A stretch of 26,628 nucleotides of DNA from NCBI GenBank assembly GCA_016650415.1, contig JAENVU010000027.1:1-26628 (forward strand), read 5' to 3'. Shown in pieces: positions 6,997-14,281 of this stretch. The notes under the pieces are model-generated. The model saw only the letters and a list, made by a program, of their open reading frames with translations, did not search any database and was not told the DNA's origin. Position 1 is the stretch's first letter. Each line of letters opens with the position of its first letter. The position numbers and the translations under genes are program-made. The DNA comes from Acidimicrobiia bacterium (GTDB lineage: Bacteria > Actinomycetota > Acidimicrobiia > IMCC26256 > JAENVU01).

Positions 6997-7833
6997 TTGG
7001 AAACGAGCCCGTTCGATCAGGAGACGGCGGTCCGGCCGACGGGTGCCGGTCGGTACTCCGCCACGATGTCGCGCGAGTGGTGGGTCGCCAGAGGGCCCAA
7101 CGGCGGTTACGTCGCGGCCGTCATCCTGCGCGCGATGGAGCACGAGATCGACGATCCCGGTCGCGCCCCCCGCTCGCTGACGGTTCACTACCTGAGTCCG
7201 GCCGGCGACGGTGACGCGGACCTCGAGGTCGTCATCGAACGGTCCGGTCGGTCCATGACCTCGTGTTCGGTGCGCATGACCCAGAACGGTCGGGTGGTCG
7301 CCCTCGCCCTCGGAGCCTTCTCGACGTCCCGGCCGGCGGTGGAGTTCACCGATCTCGTCATGCCGCAAGTGCCGGGCCCGAGTCATTTCCAGGCTCGACC
7401 CGCGCCCCGCGACGCGCCCCAGATCGCGCGGCGCTGGGACACCCGGTGGGCCATCGGTCAGCCGCCCGAACTCGGCCGGGCCCGTTCGGGGCGAGCGGTG
7501 GCGGGGGGCTGGATCCGACTCCCCGAACATCGACCGGTCGACGCCTTGGTCGCCGCGGCCATCACCGACGCGTGGGTGCCACCGACCTTCAGTCGCTTGG
7601 ACGCACCGGTCATCATCCCGACGGTCGACCTGACCATCCACTTCCGTACCGCACTGCCGCATCCGGGGCTCGCGGCCGACGACTTCGTGCTGGCATCGTT
7701 CCGCACGACCGTGGCGAGCGGAGGCTTCCTCGAGGAGGACGGCGAGGTGTGGGCCCCGGACGGCACCCTGCTCGCACAATCGCGGCAGCTCGCAACGATC
7801 CTGCCCTTCCCCGGCTTCGCACCCAAGGCCTAG
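6997..7833 (+). CDS. Acyl-CoA thioesterase-like protein (double hotdog)
   Basis: The 278-residue protein resembles the TesB-like double-hotdog thioesterases. The first hotdog helix has GPNGGYVAAVILRAM (33-47), followed by strands such as LTVHYLSPA and SCSVRMTQNGRVVALALGAF; the second half repeats the pattern (ALVAAAITDAWVP, then VDLTIHFRTAL and WAPDGTLLAQSRQLATIL). It is expected to hydrolyse fatty acyl-CoA thioesters in the cytoplasm; chain length cannot be told. The start is TTG 6997: the conserved N-terminus begins soon after and no ATG is nearby. It is convergent with the short-chain dehydrogenase (25 nt apart) and 40 nt after usp, with its own promoter. Confidence 0.78.
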   Translation: METSPFDQETAVRPTGAGRYSATMSREWWVARGPNGGYVAAVILRAMEHEIDDPGRAPRSLTVHYLSPAGDGDADLEVVIERSGRSMTSCSVRMTQNGRVVALALGAFSTSRPAVEFTDLVMPQVPGPSHFQARPAPRDAPQIARRWDTRWAIGQPPELGRARSGRAVAGGWIRLPEHRPVDALVAAAITDAWVPPTFSRLDAPVIIPTVDLTIHFRTALPHPGLAADDFVLASFRTTVASGGFLEEDGEVWAPDGTLLAQSRQLATILPFPGFAPKA

Positions 7834-7858
7834 ACGGGCGGCTCGGGGATCGCGCCGC

Positions 7859-8710
7859 TCAGTCGACGATGCCGCGGAGACCGTCGGCGCCGAAGAGCGG
7901 TTCGATCAGCGATCGGTATGACGGCCCCCGCGTCAGCTGATGGCCGCCGTCGACGTTGATGAGTTGGCCGGTCAGCCACGTGGTCTCCGGCCCGACCAGA
8001 AAGCGCGCCAACGCGGCGATGTCCTCGACGGTTCCGACCCGGGCCACCGGCATGCATTCGAGGTAGTCGTCCAGCACGTCGCCGCCCGCGGTGACGAAGC
8101 TCACCAACTCGGTGTCGACCAGGCCCGGCCGAATCGCGTTGACCCGGACCCCACTGGCGCCCAGTTCGATCGCGGCCAGCTGACAGACGTGGTCGATGCC
8201 CGCCTTGCCCGGGCCGTAGGCGCCGAACCAGGGGTGCACATTCGAACTCGCGACCGAGGAGATTCCCACCATGGAGCCCGACCCGGCCTTGGCCATTGCC
8301 GCACCGACGTGCTTGAAAGTGAGCATCGTCCCGGTGATGTTGAGGTCGATCGTGCGCCGCCACGCCTCGGTGTCCATCTGGGTGATGGGACCCAACGTCT
8401 CGGAACCGCCGGCACACGCCACCGCACCGTCGAGCGCGCCGGTGACACCGATCGCGGTCGCCACCGCGGCCGTGACCTGATCCTCGACCGTCACATCGGT
8501 CACGACGTATTGCACGTTCACGCCCGAGGCCGCCCCCGACCGCAGTTCCTCGGTCGCCGCGATCAGCCGATCCTCGGTTCGGCCACAGATCGTCACGTGC
8601 GCGCCATCGCGGACGAAGCGGGCGGCGATGCCCAGGCCGATACCGCTGCCCCCGCCAGTGATCAGCATGGACGCGCCTTCGAGTCCTCCGGTGGGTATGG
8701 ACATGGTCAT
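7859..8710 (-). CDS. Short-chain dehydrogenase/reductase
   Basis: A classical SDR of 283 residues, probably cytosolic and NAD(P)(H)-dependent. The cofactor motif TGGGSGIG is at 18-25, and basic residues after strand 2 (ICGRTEDR) hint at NADP(H). The structural Asn is 124 (LNITG), and the catalytic set is Ser152, Tyr165 and Lys169 in GAYGPGKAG. The usual NAG motif is replaced by CAGG (99-102). The C-terminus VDGGHQLTRGPSY is typical of 3-oxoacyl reductase-like SDRs. The substrate is unknown; the neighbouring thioesterase makes an acyl-CoA-related substrate plausible but unproven. ATG 8710 overlaps the oligopeptidase TGA as ATGA, so the two are one reverse-strand unit and probably coupled. Confidence 0.88.
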   Translation of the reverse strand: MTMSIPTGGLEGASMLITGGGSGIGLGIAARFVRDGAHVTICGRTEDRLIAATEELRSGAASGVNVQYVVTDVTVEDQVTAAVATAIGVTGALDGAVACAGGSETLGPITQMDTEAWRRTIDLNITGTMLTFKHVGAAMAKAGSGSMVGISSVASSNVHPWFGAYGPGKAGIDHVCQLAAIELGASGVRVNAIRPGLVDTELVSFVTAGGDVLDDYLECMPVARVGTVEDIAALARFLVGPETTWLTGQLINVDGGHQLTRGPSYRSLIEPLFGADGLRGIVD

Positions 8711-10797
8711 GAGGTTGCTCCCGTCAACTCGGTGATCAAGAAGGCGAGCACCATCGCTTCGTCTCGCCAGGCGTCGTAGCGACCCGAGGGGCCACCGTGA
8801 CCAGCGCCCATCTCGGTCTTGAGCAGGAGCGTCCGATCGTCGGTCTTGGTCGCTCGCAGTTTGGCGACCCACTTCGCGGGTTCCCAGTAACTCACCCGCG
8901 GGTCGTTGAGTCCGGCGGTCACGAGCAGTGCCGGATACTCCTGCGGGACCACGTTGTCGTACGGCGAATACGACTTCATGTAGTCGTAGGCGGCCGGGTC
9001 GTCGAGGGGGTTGCCCCACTCCTCCCACTCCGTCACCGTGAGCGGGAGATCCACGTCCTGCATCGTGGTCACCACATCGACGAACGGCACTTCGGCGACT
9101 GCCGCTCGGAACAGGTCCGGGCGCTGGTTGACGACCGCACCCATGAGGAGACCGCCGGCGCTCCCGCCTCTCGCGGCGAGTCGCTCCGGAGCGGTGTACC
9201 CCGCCGCGCAGAGGTGTTCCGCGCAGGCGATGAAGTCTTCGAAGGTGTTGCGCTTGGACTGCAGCCGGCCTTGTTCGTACCAGCTGCGACCGAGTTCACC
9301 GCCGCCGCGGATGTGCGCAATCGCGAATACGTAGCCCCGCTCGAGCAGGCTGAGCCGAATCGAGGAAAACGTCGGGTCGATCGACGATTCGTAGCTCCCG
9401 TAGCCGTACACGAGAGCGGGGGCCGAACCGTCGAGCACCAAGTCGCGACGGTGCACGACCGACATCGGGATCTGCGTACCGTCGGGTGCCGTTGCCCACA
9501 GGCGCACCGACGAATAGCGCTCCGGGTCGTAGCCGCCGAGCACTTCGGTGCGCTTCACCAGCGTCCGTGACCCGCCGCGCAGCGGTTCGTCGTAGGCGCT
9601 CGGAGGAATGACCAACGAGGTGTATCCGAATCGGAAGTGGTCGGTCACGAACTCGAGGTTGTGTCCCGACCACACGCTGTACACGGGGTCGTCCATTGCG
9701 ACGAGTCGATCGAACGGGTCGCCGGTCAGGCCGATCACATGAAGCTGCTCCAGGCCGGCACACCGTTCGGAGACGACCACCGCGTCCCGGAAGACGTCGA
9801 TGTCGTCGATCTTGACGTCGTCGCGGTGGCCGAGGACCTCGGTCCACTGGGCGCGCCCGGGCGTCGCCAACGGCGCGCGCATGACCTTGAAGTTCTTCGC
9901 ACCGTCGACGTTGGTGACGATGAAGAGCGAATCATTGCCCTCGGCATCGCGATGATGATCGACGCTGTACTCGACATCCTCGGTGCGGGGTTCGACGATC
10001 CGAGGTGGGCGGGTCGGGTCGGTCGGATCGATGAGATGCACTTCGCTCGTGAGCTTCGAGTCGGATCCGATGACGATGACCCCACCGCTCCGGGTGCGCC
10101 CCACCGAGAGGAAGCAGCGCTCATCAGGCTCGTGGAACACGCGAACGTCCTCGGCAGTCCCGAGGGTGTGCCGCCAGACCTCGAATGGTCGCATCGCCTC
10201 GTCGGGCAGGACGTAGAAGATCGTCTCGTTGTCATCGGCCCACGAGATCCCGTAGTACGTCTCCGGGATCTCGTCGGCGAGATCGGCACCCGTCTCGATG
10301 TCACGGAACCGCAACCGGTGCCGCTCACCGCCGTCGTCGTCGAAGGAATAGGCCAGCAACCGCTGATTCGGGGAGACAGCGAAGCCGCCGAGGGAGAAGT
10401 ATTCGAGGTCCGCACCGAGTTCGTTCTCGTCGAGGATGACCTGTTCGTCGGTCCCTGCGGGTGCTCCGGTCGGCCGCCGGCCGTGCCACGCATATTGGGA
10501 CCCCTCGAAGGTACGGGTGAAGTAGTCCCAATCCCCTTTCCGGGCCGGTGGTGAGACGTCCGTCTCCTGGATCCGCTCGCGAATCTCGTTGAAGATCTGC
10601 TCCTGGAGCGACACCGTCGGCGCCAGGACCGTCTCGGTGTATTCGTTCTCGGCGTCGAGATACGCGATGACCTCGGGATCGTTCCGGTCGTTGAGCCAGT
10701 ACCAGGGATCACGACGGACGTCGCCATGGCGAATCAGTTCGACCATGCGTCGGAGCGCGTGGGGGGCTGAGGCCGTCACAGCGGGGCAGTCTGTCAT
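8707..10797 (-). CDS. Prolyl oligopeptidase family peptidase (oligopeptidase B-like)
   Basis: This S9-family serine peptidase of 696 residues cleaves short peptides; oligopeptidase B members cut after basic residues. The N-terminal part (about 1-430) is the beta-propeller, starting with PWYWLNDRNDPEVIAYLDAE, and the C-terminal part is the alpha/beta hydrolase. The triad is Ser546 in RGGSAGGLLMG, Asp632 in GLNDPRVSYWEP and His667 in MGAGHGGPSGR. YGSYESSIDPTFS and HIRGGGELGRSWYEQG are strongly typical of oligopeptidase B. There is no signal peptide, so it is cytosolic. ATG 10797 is chosen over a frame reaching 10869, which would cross the hisI start. An imperfect box TATCGC (10827-10832, reverse) lies about 30 nt upstream and overlaps the hisI promoter. 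Its stop overlaps the dehydrogenase start. Confidence 0.92.
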   Translation of the reverse strand: MTDCPAVTASAPHALRRMVELIRHGDVRRDPWYWLNDRNDPEVIAYLDAENEYTETVLAPTVSLQEQIFNEIRERIQETDVSPPARKGDWDYFTRTFEGSQYAWHGRRPTGAPAGTDEQVILDENELGADLEYFSLGGFAVSPNQRLLAYSFDDDGGERHRLRFRDIETGADLADEIPETYYGISWADDNETIFYVLPDEAMRPFEVWRHTLGTAEDVRVFHEPDERCFLSVGRTRSGGVIVIGSDSKLTSEVHLIDPTDPTRPPRIVEPRTEDVEYSVDHHRDAEGNDSLFIVTNVDGAKNFKVMRAPLATPGRAQWTEVLGHRDDVKIDDIDVFRDAVVVSERCAGLEQLHVIGLTGDPFDRLVAMDDPVYSVWSGHNLEFVTDHFRFGYTSLVIPPSAYDEPLRGGSRTLVKRTEVLGGYDPERYSSVRLWATAPDGTQIPMSVVHRRDLVLDGSAPALVYGYGSYESSIDPTFSSIRLSLLERGYVFAIAHIRGGGELGRSWYEQGRLQSKRNTFEDFIACAEHLCAAGYTAPERLAARGGSAGGLLMGAVVNQRPDLFRAAVAEVPFVDVVTTMQDVDLPLTVTEWEEWGNPLDDPAAYDYMKSYSPYDNVVPQEYPALLVTAGLNDPRVSYWEPAKWVAKLRATKTDDRTLLLKTEMGAGHGGPSGRYDAWRDEAMVLAFLITELTGATS

Positions 10798-10830
10798 TTG
10801 AATGCTTGGGGGCTCGCGCCAGGCGGGCGA

Positions 10831-10836
10831 TACGCT
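10831..10836 (+). promoter_or_regulatory. hisI -10 box (leaderless)
   Basis: TACGCT lies 7 nt before ATG 10844. No ribosome binding site is visible, so hisI-trpE-ygfZ is likely transcribed as a leaderless message. The box overlaps a weaker reverse-strand TATCGC that could serve the oligopeptidase. Confidence 0.55.
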
Positions 10837-10843
10837 CGACCTC

Positions 10844-11233
10844 ATGCCGAGTTCGACCCCGACTCCCACCCCGATCGCCTACACCGAGGCCGAGATCGCC
10901 GGCGTCACGTTCGATGGCAACGGTCTCGTCCCCGCCATCATCCAGGAGACGGGCACGGGCACGGTGCTGATGATGGGGTGGATGAACGAAGCATCCTTGC
11001 GGCGGACGCTCGAGACCGGACGCACCTGGTTCTGGAGCCGGAGCCGGAAGGAATACTGGTGCAAGGGCGAGACATCGGGTGACCGCCAATACGTGCGCGG
11101 CGCGGCCTACGACTGCGACGCCGACTGTCTCCTCTTCGAGGTCGAACAGGAAGGTCGAGGGGCCTGTCACACGGGCGAGCGGTCGTGCTTCTTCCGAGCG
11201 TTCGGCTCGGGCGCCGATCCCGGACCCCGGTGA
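10844..11233 (+). CDS. hisI: Phosphoribosyl-AMP cyclohydrolase
   Basis: HisI opens the purine ring of phosphoribosyl-AMP, the third step of histidine synthesis. It is 129 residues and monofunctional: no HisE pyrophosphohydrolase domain follows, and no hisE lies in the window. MMGWMNEASL (43-52), the metal-binding DCDADC (90-95) and CHTGERSC (108-115) match the family; Cys91, Cys108 and Cys115 are the expected zinc ligands. An ATG at 10802 would add 14 residues that do not fit the family and would start before the promoter, so I use ATG 10844. The N-terminus has a short Thr-Pro run. trpE follows within 2 nt, or overlaps if GTG 11230 is the trpE start. Confidence 0.95.
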   Translation: MPSSTPTPTPIAYTEAEIAGVTFDGNGLVPAIIQETGTGTVLMMGWMNEASLRRTLETGRTWFWSRSRKEYWCKGETSGDRQYVRGAAYDCDADCLLFEVEQEGRGACHTGERSCFFRAFGSGADPGPR

Positions 11234-11235
11234 CG

Positions 11236-12744
11236 ATGCCCAGCCCGTCGATCGACGAGTTCCGCACACTCGCCCGGCAGTACTCGGTGGTGCCGGTCTG
11301 GCGCGAGGTGTTGGCGGATCTCGAAACGCCCGTGTCGGCGTTCGCGAAGTTGGTCGGAGACGGAGACGGTTTCCTGCTGGAGTCCGTGGAGCACGGCGAA
11401 CATTGGGGCCGGTTCTCGTTCATCGGTCGCGACCCGGTGCTGACCCTCGTGGCTCGGGGCACCGAGGTCGAGGCGACGGGTGAGCTTCCGCCCGGTGTCC
11501 CCACCGACCGCGGTGCGCTGGCCGCACTCGAAGCGCTGCTGGAGCACTACCGAGCGCCCCAGTTCGACGGGCTGCCGCCCTTTCACGGCGGGGTCGTCGG
11601 GTACCTCGGCTACGACGTCGTCCGCGAAGTCGAACGGCTCCCCAATGTCCCGGACGACCCGGTCGGCTGGCCCGACGCGGTGCTCACGCTGACCGGTCAC
11701 GTCACTGCGTTCGACCACTACCGACAACGGCTCTACCTGATCGAGAACGTCTTCATTGCCGACGGCATGTCGGATGCCGATCTCGACACCGCGTACGAAC
11801 GCGCCCACCGGCGGATCGACGAGCTGGTGGGGGAGTTGGCCCGACCGCTCCCGTACACGCCGTCCCCACCACCCGCGGACTCCTTGTCGGAACTCCCGCC
11901 GTTCACCAGCGCCATGGGATCGGACATGTACCGGCGCGCGGTGGAGGCCGCCCGGGAGTACATCTTCGCCGGAGACATCTTCCAGGTGGTCCTGGCGCAA
12001 CGGTTCGATCTCGAAGGCGTCTACGTCCCCTTCGACGTGTACCGCGTGCTGCGCCAGGTCAATCCGTCGCCGTACATGTATTTCATCCGGCACGACGAAG
12101 CCACGATCGTGGGTTCGTCTCCCGAACCCATGGTGCAGGTCACCGGCGGGCGAGTCATCAGCCGACCGATCGCCGGGACCCGGTTCCGCGGTCGCACCGA
12201 AGAGCACGACCGCCGGATGGCCGCGGAGTTGAGTGAAGATCCGAAGGAGCGAGCGGAGCACGTCATGCTGGTCGACTTGGCCCGCAACGATGTCGGCCGA
12301 GTCGTCACCTTCGGCACCGAACAGGTCGACGAGCTGATGATCCTCGAGCGGTATTCGCACGTCATGCACCTGACCTCGCAGGTCTCGGGTGAGCTCGCAC
12401 CCGGTCGGTCGACCGTCGATGTCCTGCGCGCGACCTTCCCGGCCGGCACGGTCAGCGGAGCGCCCAAGGTGCGGGCGATGGAGATCATCGACGAACTGGA
12501 GCCGGTCAAGCGCGGCCCCTACGCGGGGGTCGTGGGCTACCTCGACTTCTCGGGGAATCTCGACACCGCGATTGCCATCCGCACCATGGTCTGGCGCGGC
12601 GAGCAGGCCAGCGTCCAGGCGGGGGCGGGGGTCGTGGCCGACAGTGACCCGGAGTCCGAGGACTTGGAATGTCACAACAAGGCCAAGGCCCTGCTGTCTG
12701 CCGCCCAAGCGTCCCGCCGGTTGATGTCGGTGGATCCCGCATGA
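11236..12744 (+). CDS. trpE: Anthranilate synthase component I
   Basis: TrpE (502 residues) makes anthranilate from chorismate with ammonia supplied by TrpG, the first committed step of tryptophan synthesis. The N-terminal LLES (47-50) and RFSFIG (59-64) form the tryptophan feedback site and are intact, so the enzyme should be feedback-inhibited. The chorismate-binding core shows QVNPSPYMYFI (274-284), RPIAGTRFRGRTEEHD (310-325), LVDLARNDVGRV (345-356), HLTSQVSG (378-385), GTVSGAPKVRAMEIID (404-419) and GPYAGVVGYLDFSGN (427-441). There is no fused glutaminase domain and no trpG in the window. ATG 11236 is 2 nt after hisI; GTG 11230, overlapping the hisI stop as GTGA, is an equal alternative. 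Its TGA overlaps the ygfZ ATG. Confidence 0.97.
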   Translation: MPSPSIDEFRTLARQYSVVPVWREVLADLETPVSAFAKLVGDGDGFLLESVEHGEHWGRFSFIGRDPVLTLVARGTEVEATGELPPGVPTDRGALAALEALLEHYRAPQFDGLPPFHGGVVGYLGYDVVREVERLPNVPDDPVGWPDAVLTLTGHVTAFDHYRQRLYLIENVFIADGMSDADLDTAYERAHRRIDELVGELARPLPYTPSPPPADSLSELPPFTSAMGSDMYRRAVEAAREYIFAGDIFQVVLAQRFDLEGVYVPFDVYRVLRQVNPSPYMYFIRHDEATIVGSSPEPMVQVTGGRVISRPIAGTRFRGRTEEHDRRMAAELSEDPKERAEHVMLVDLARNDVGRVVTFGTEQVDELMILERYSHVMHLTSQVSGELAPGRSTVDVLRATFPAGTVSGAPKVRAMEIIDELEPVKRGPYAGVVGYLDFSGNLDTAIAIRTMVWRGEQASVQAGAGVVADSDPESEDLECHNKAKALLSAAQASRRLMSVDPA

Positions 12745-13448
12745 CCGCCGTCGGCACCCACCGCGACCGGGTCCGCGTGAGCGGTGCGGATACCTGGACG
12801 TTCCTGCAGAGCCTGCTGTCCCAGGATCTCGACGGGATCGTGCCGGGCGAGCGCAGACCGACGCTCCTGCTCACGCCGCAGGGAAAGGTGGATGTACTCG
12901 CCGGCATCACCCGCGACGGCGACGACGCGCTCCTCGACACCGAACCCGGGTGGGGCGAACAGCTCCGGAGCTCGCTCGCCCGCTTCGTGATCCGCACCAA
13001 GGTCGACATCAGCATCGAGCCGGCCGCACCCGTGGACGACGCGACCCGGGCGGCGGACGAAGCCCGCCGGATTGCCGCCGGCGTTCCCCGCCTGGGCGCC
13101 GAACTCGACCAGACCGTCATCCCGCAGGAAGCAATGCTGGAACAGGACGCAGTGAGCTTCACGAAGGGGTGTTTCATCGGCCAGGAACTCGTGTGCCGGA
13201 TCGACTCGCGTGGCCACGTGAACCGATTTCTCCGTCATGTGGTCCCGGAGGCCGCGGACCTCGTCCTGCCGGTCGGTGCCCCGATCACGATCGACGACAA
13301 GGCAGTGGGCACGATCACCAGCGCAACCGCGGGGATCGCATTGGGCTACGTCCGCCGTGAAATCGAGCCCCCGGCGGGCGCCACGGTCGACGGTCATCAG
13401 GTGCTGGTGCAACTCCTCCCGACGGCAGAACCCGACGCCGCGCTCTGA
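12741..13448 (+). CDS. ygfZ: Folate-binding protein YgfZ, compact form
   Basis: YgfZ-family proteins bind tetrahydrofolate and help maintain certain iron-sulfur enzymes; they share the GcvT fold. The signature KGCFIGQE is at 142-149 with Cys144, followed by RGHVNRFLR. The N-terminus (VSGADTWTFLQSLLSQDL, then LLLTPQGKVDVLAGI) is also typical. At 235 residues it is shorter than usual: the sequence goes from KVDISIE (87-93) almost directly to EARRIAAGVPRLGAEL, so a central stretch of the common fold seems missing, while both ends align well by eye. ATG 12741 overlaps the trpE stop (ATGA), making it translationally coupled to anthranilate synthase, an unexpected partner. Confidence 0.85.
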   Translation: MTAVGTHRDRVRVSGADTWTFLQSLLSQDLDGIVPGERRPTLLLTPQGKVDVLAGITRDGDDALLDTEPGWGEQLRSSLARFVIRTKVDISIEPAAPVDDATRAADEARRIAAGVPRLGAELDQTVIPQEAMLEQDAVSFTKGCFIGQELVCRIDSRGHVNRFLRHVVPEAADLVLPVGAPITIDDKAVGTITSATAGIALGYVRREIEPPAGATVDGHQVLVQLLPTAEPDAAL

Positions 13449-13486
13449 ATCGCGTGGGTATCCCCTCGCAACCGACGATCGAGTCC

Positions 13487-13492
13487 TAGCGT
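13487..13492 (+). promoter_or_regulatory. -10 box before the membrane protein
   Basis: TAGCGT lies 30 nt before ATG 13523. The leader of about 23 nt contains GGGGAGGA (13509-13516), so this gene is leadered and has its own promoter after ygfZ. Confidence 0.45.
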
Positions 13493-13522
13493 TTCGATCA
13501 GTCCAGCAGGGGAGGACGGGGC

Positions 13523-14248
13523 ATGAACTCGTCGATCATCGTCAGTGCCACGATCGTGGTGGTCATCGCCACCATCATCGTGTTGATCTCGGCCCGCCGC
13601 GAGCCCGATATCGAGCGCACCCGCACGGTCGCGCGGTATCTCGACGCGGTCTCCATCCTGTCGATCTACGTGTCGCTGTTCGCGACCTACGCCGTGGTCT
13701 CGCAACTCAGCCGCTTCATCGTCCCGGCGTCCCACCGGTTCGGGGGCTACTCCGGTCCCGGGTTGCTCGATTCCGCCCAGTCCTCGTTCTCCGGTGGCCG
13801 GTTGGACTCCATCAGCCGCGGCAACGACACGATCTGGCGGGGCGCGGTCCAGGCTGGGCTGGTGCTCCTCGCAGCCGGATTGATCTGGAGCTTCCACCAG
13901 CGCCAGCGCCGGGGAATGGTCCACGCGCCCGGATTCATGGATTCGTCCGGGGCGCGGGTCGACGCCGCGTTCCGCTACGCGGTGTGCTTCGTTGCCATGT
14001 TCGTCGTACTGATGGCGCTCTCGTTCGGTCTCTACGCCGTCTTCCGGATCGCGGCCCCCGGGGTCGTCAGCGGTTCCGGATCCGGCGGCCAGCGCGAGGC
14101 CGGGATCGGTCAGGCGCTTTCGTTGTTGGTGCTCGGGGGCGGCGCGATGCTGATCTTCCGAATGCACTGGTCCTCGGGGATGCGCCTCAGCTCACCCGAC
14201 GCACCAGCAACCAGCGGCGCCGCGACGGGCATACCGTTCGCCGACTGA
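13523..14248 (+). CDS. Unknown multi-pass membrane protein
   Basis: I do not recognise this 241-residue protein. Five hydrophobic segments are visible: about 4-23, 40-61, 112-128, 150-174 and 196-212. Between the second and third is a polar Ser/Gly-rich loop (HRFGGYSGPGLLDSAQSSF onward), and a Gly/Ser-rich stretch (about 180-192) precedes the last segment. The first segment is followed by SARREPDIERTR, so its C-terminal side is probably cytoplasmic. A good Shine-Dalgarno precedes ATG 13523. It occupies the place, between trpE and trpC, where mycobacteria have an unrelated-looking trp-region membrane protein; I cannot show homology. It is convergent with the beta-glucosidase. Confidence 0.75.
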   Translation: MNSSIIVSATIVVVIATIIVLISARREPDIERTRTVARYLDAVSILSIYVSLFATYAVVSQLSRFIVPASHRFGGYSGPGLLDSAQSSFSGGRLDSISRGNDTIWRGAVQAGLVLLAAGLIWSFHQRQRRGMVHAPGFMDSSGARVDAAFRYAVCFVAMFVVLMALSFGLYAVFRIAAPGVVSGSGSGGQREAGIGQALSLLVLGGGAMLIFRMHWSSGMRLSSPDAPATSGAATGIPFAD

Positions 14249-14249
14249 C

Positions 14250-14268
14250 GGCCGGGTCGAGTCCGGCC
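14250..14268. terminator. GC-rich hairpin between convergent genes
   Basis: GGCCGG (14250-14255) and CCGGCC (14263-14268) form a perfect 6-bp stem with a 7-nt loop, just after the membrane-protein stop and before the beta-glucosidase stop. There is no T-run on either strand. It is followed at once by the palindrome TGACGTCA (14269-14276). Confidence 0.4.
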
Positions 14269-14281
14269 TGACGTCAGTGCA

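Noticed and set aside
14269..14276. TGACGTCA as a regulator binding site
   Set aside because: It is a perfect 8-bp palindrome, but it lies between two gene ends next to a hairpin, away from any promoter, and such short palindromes occur by chance.
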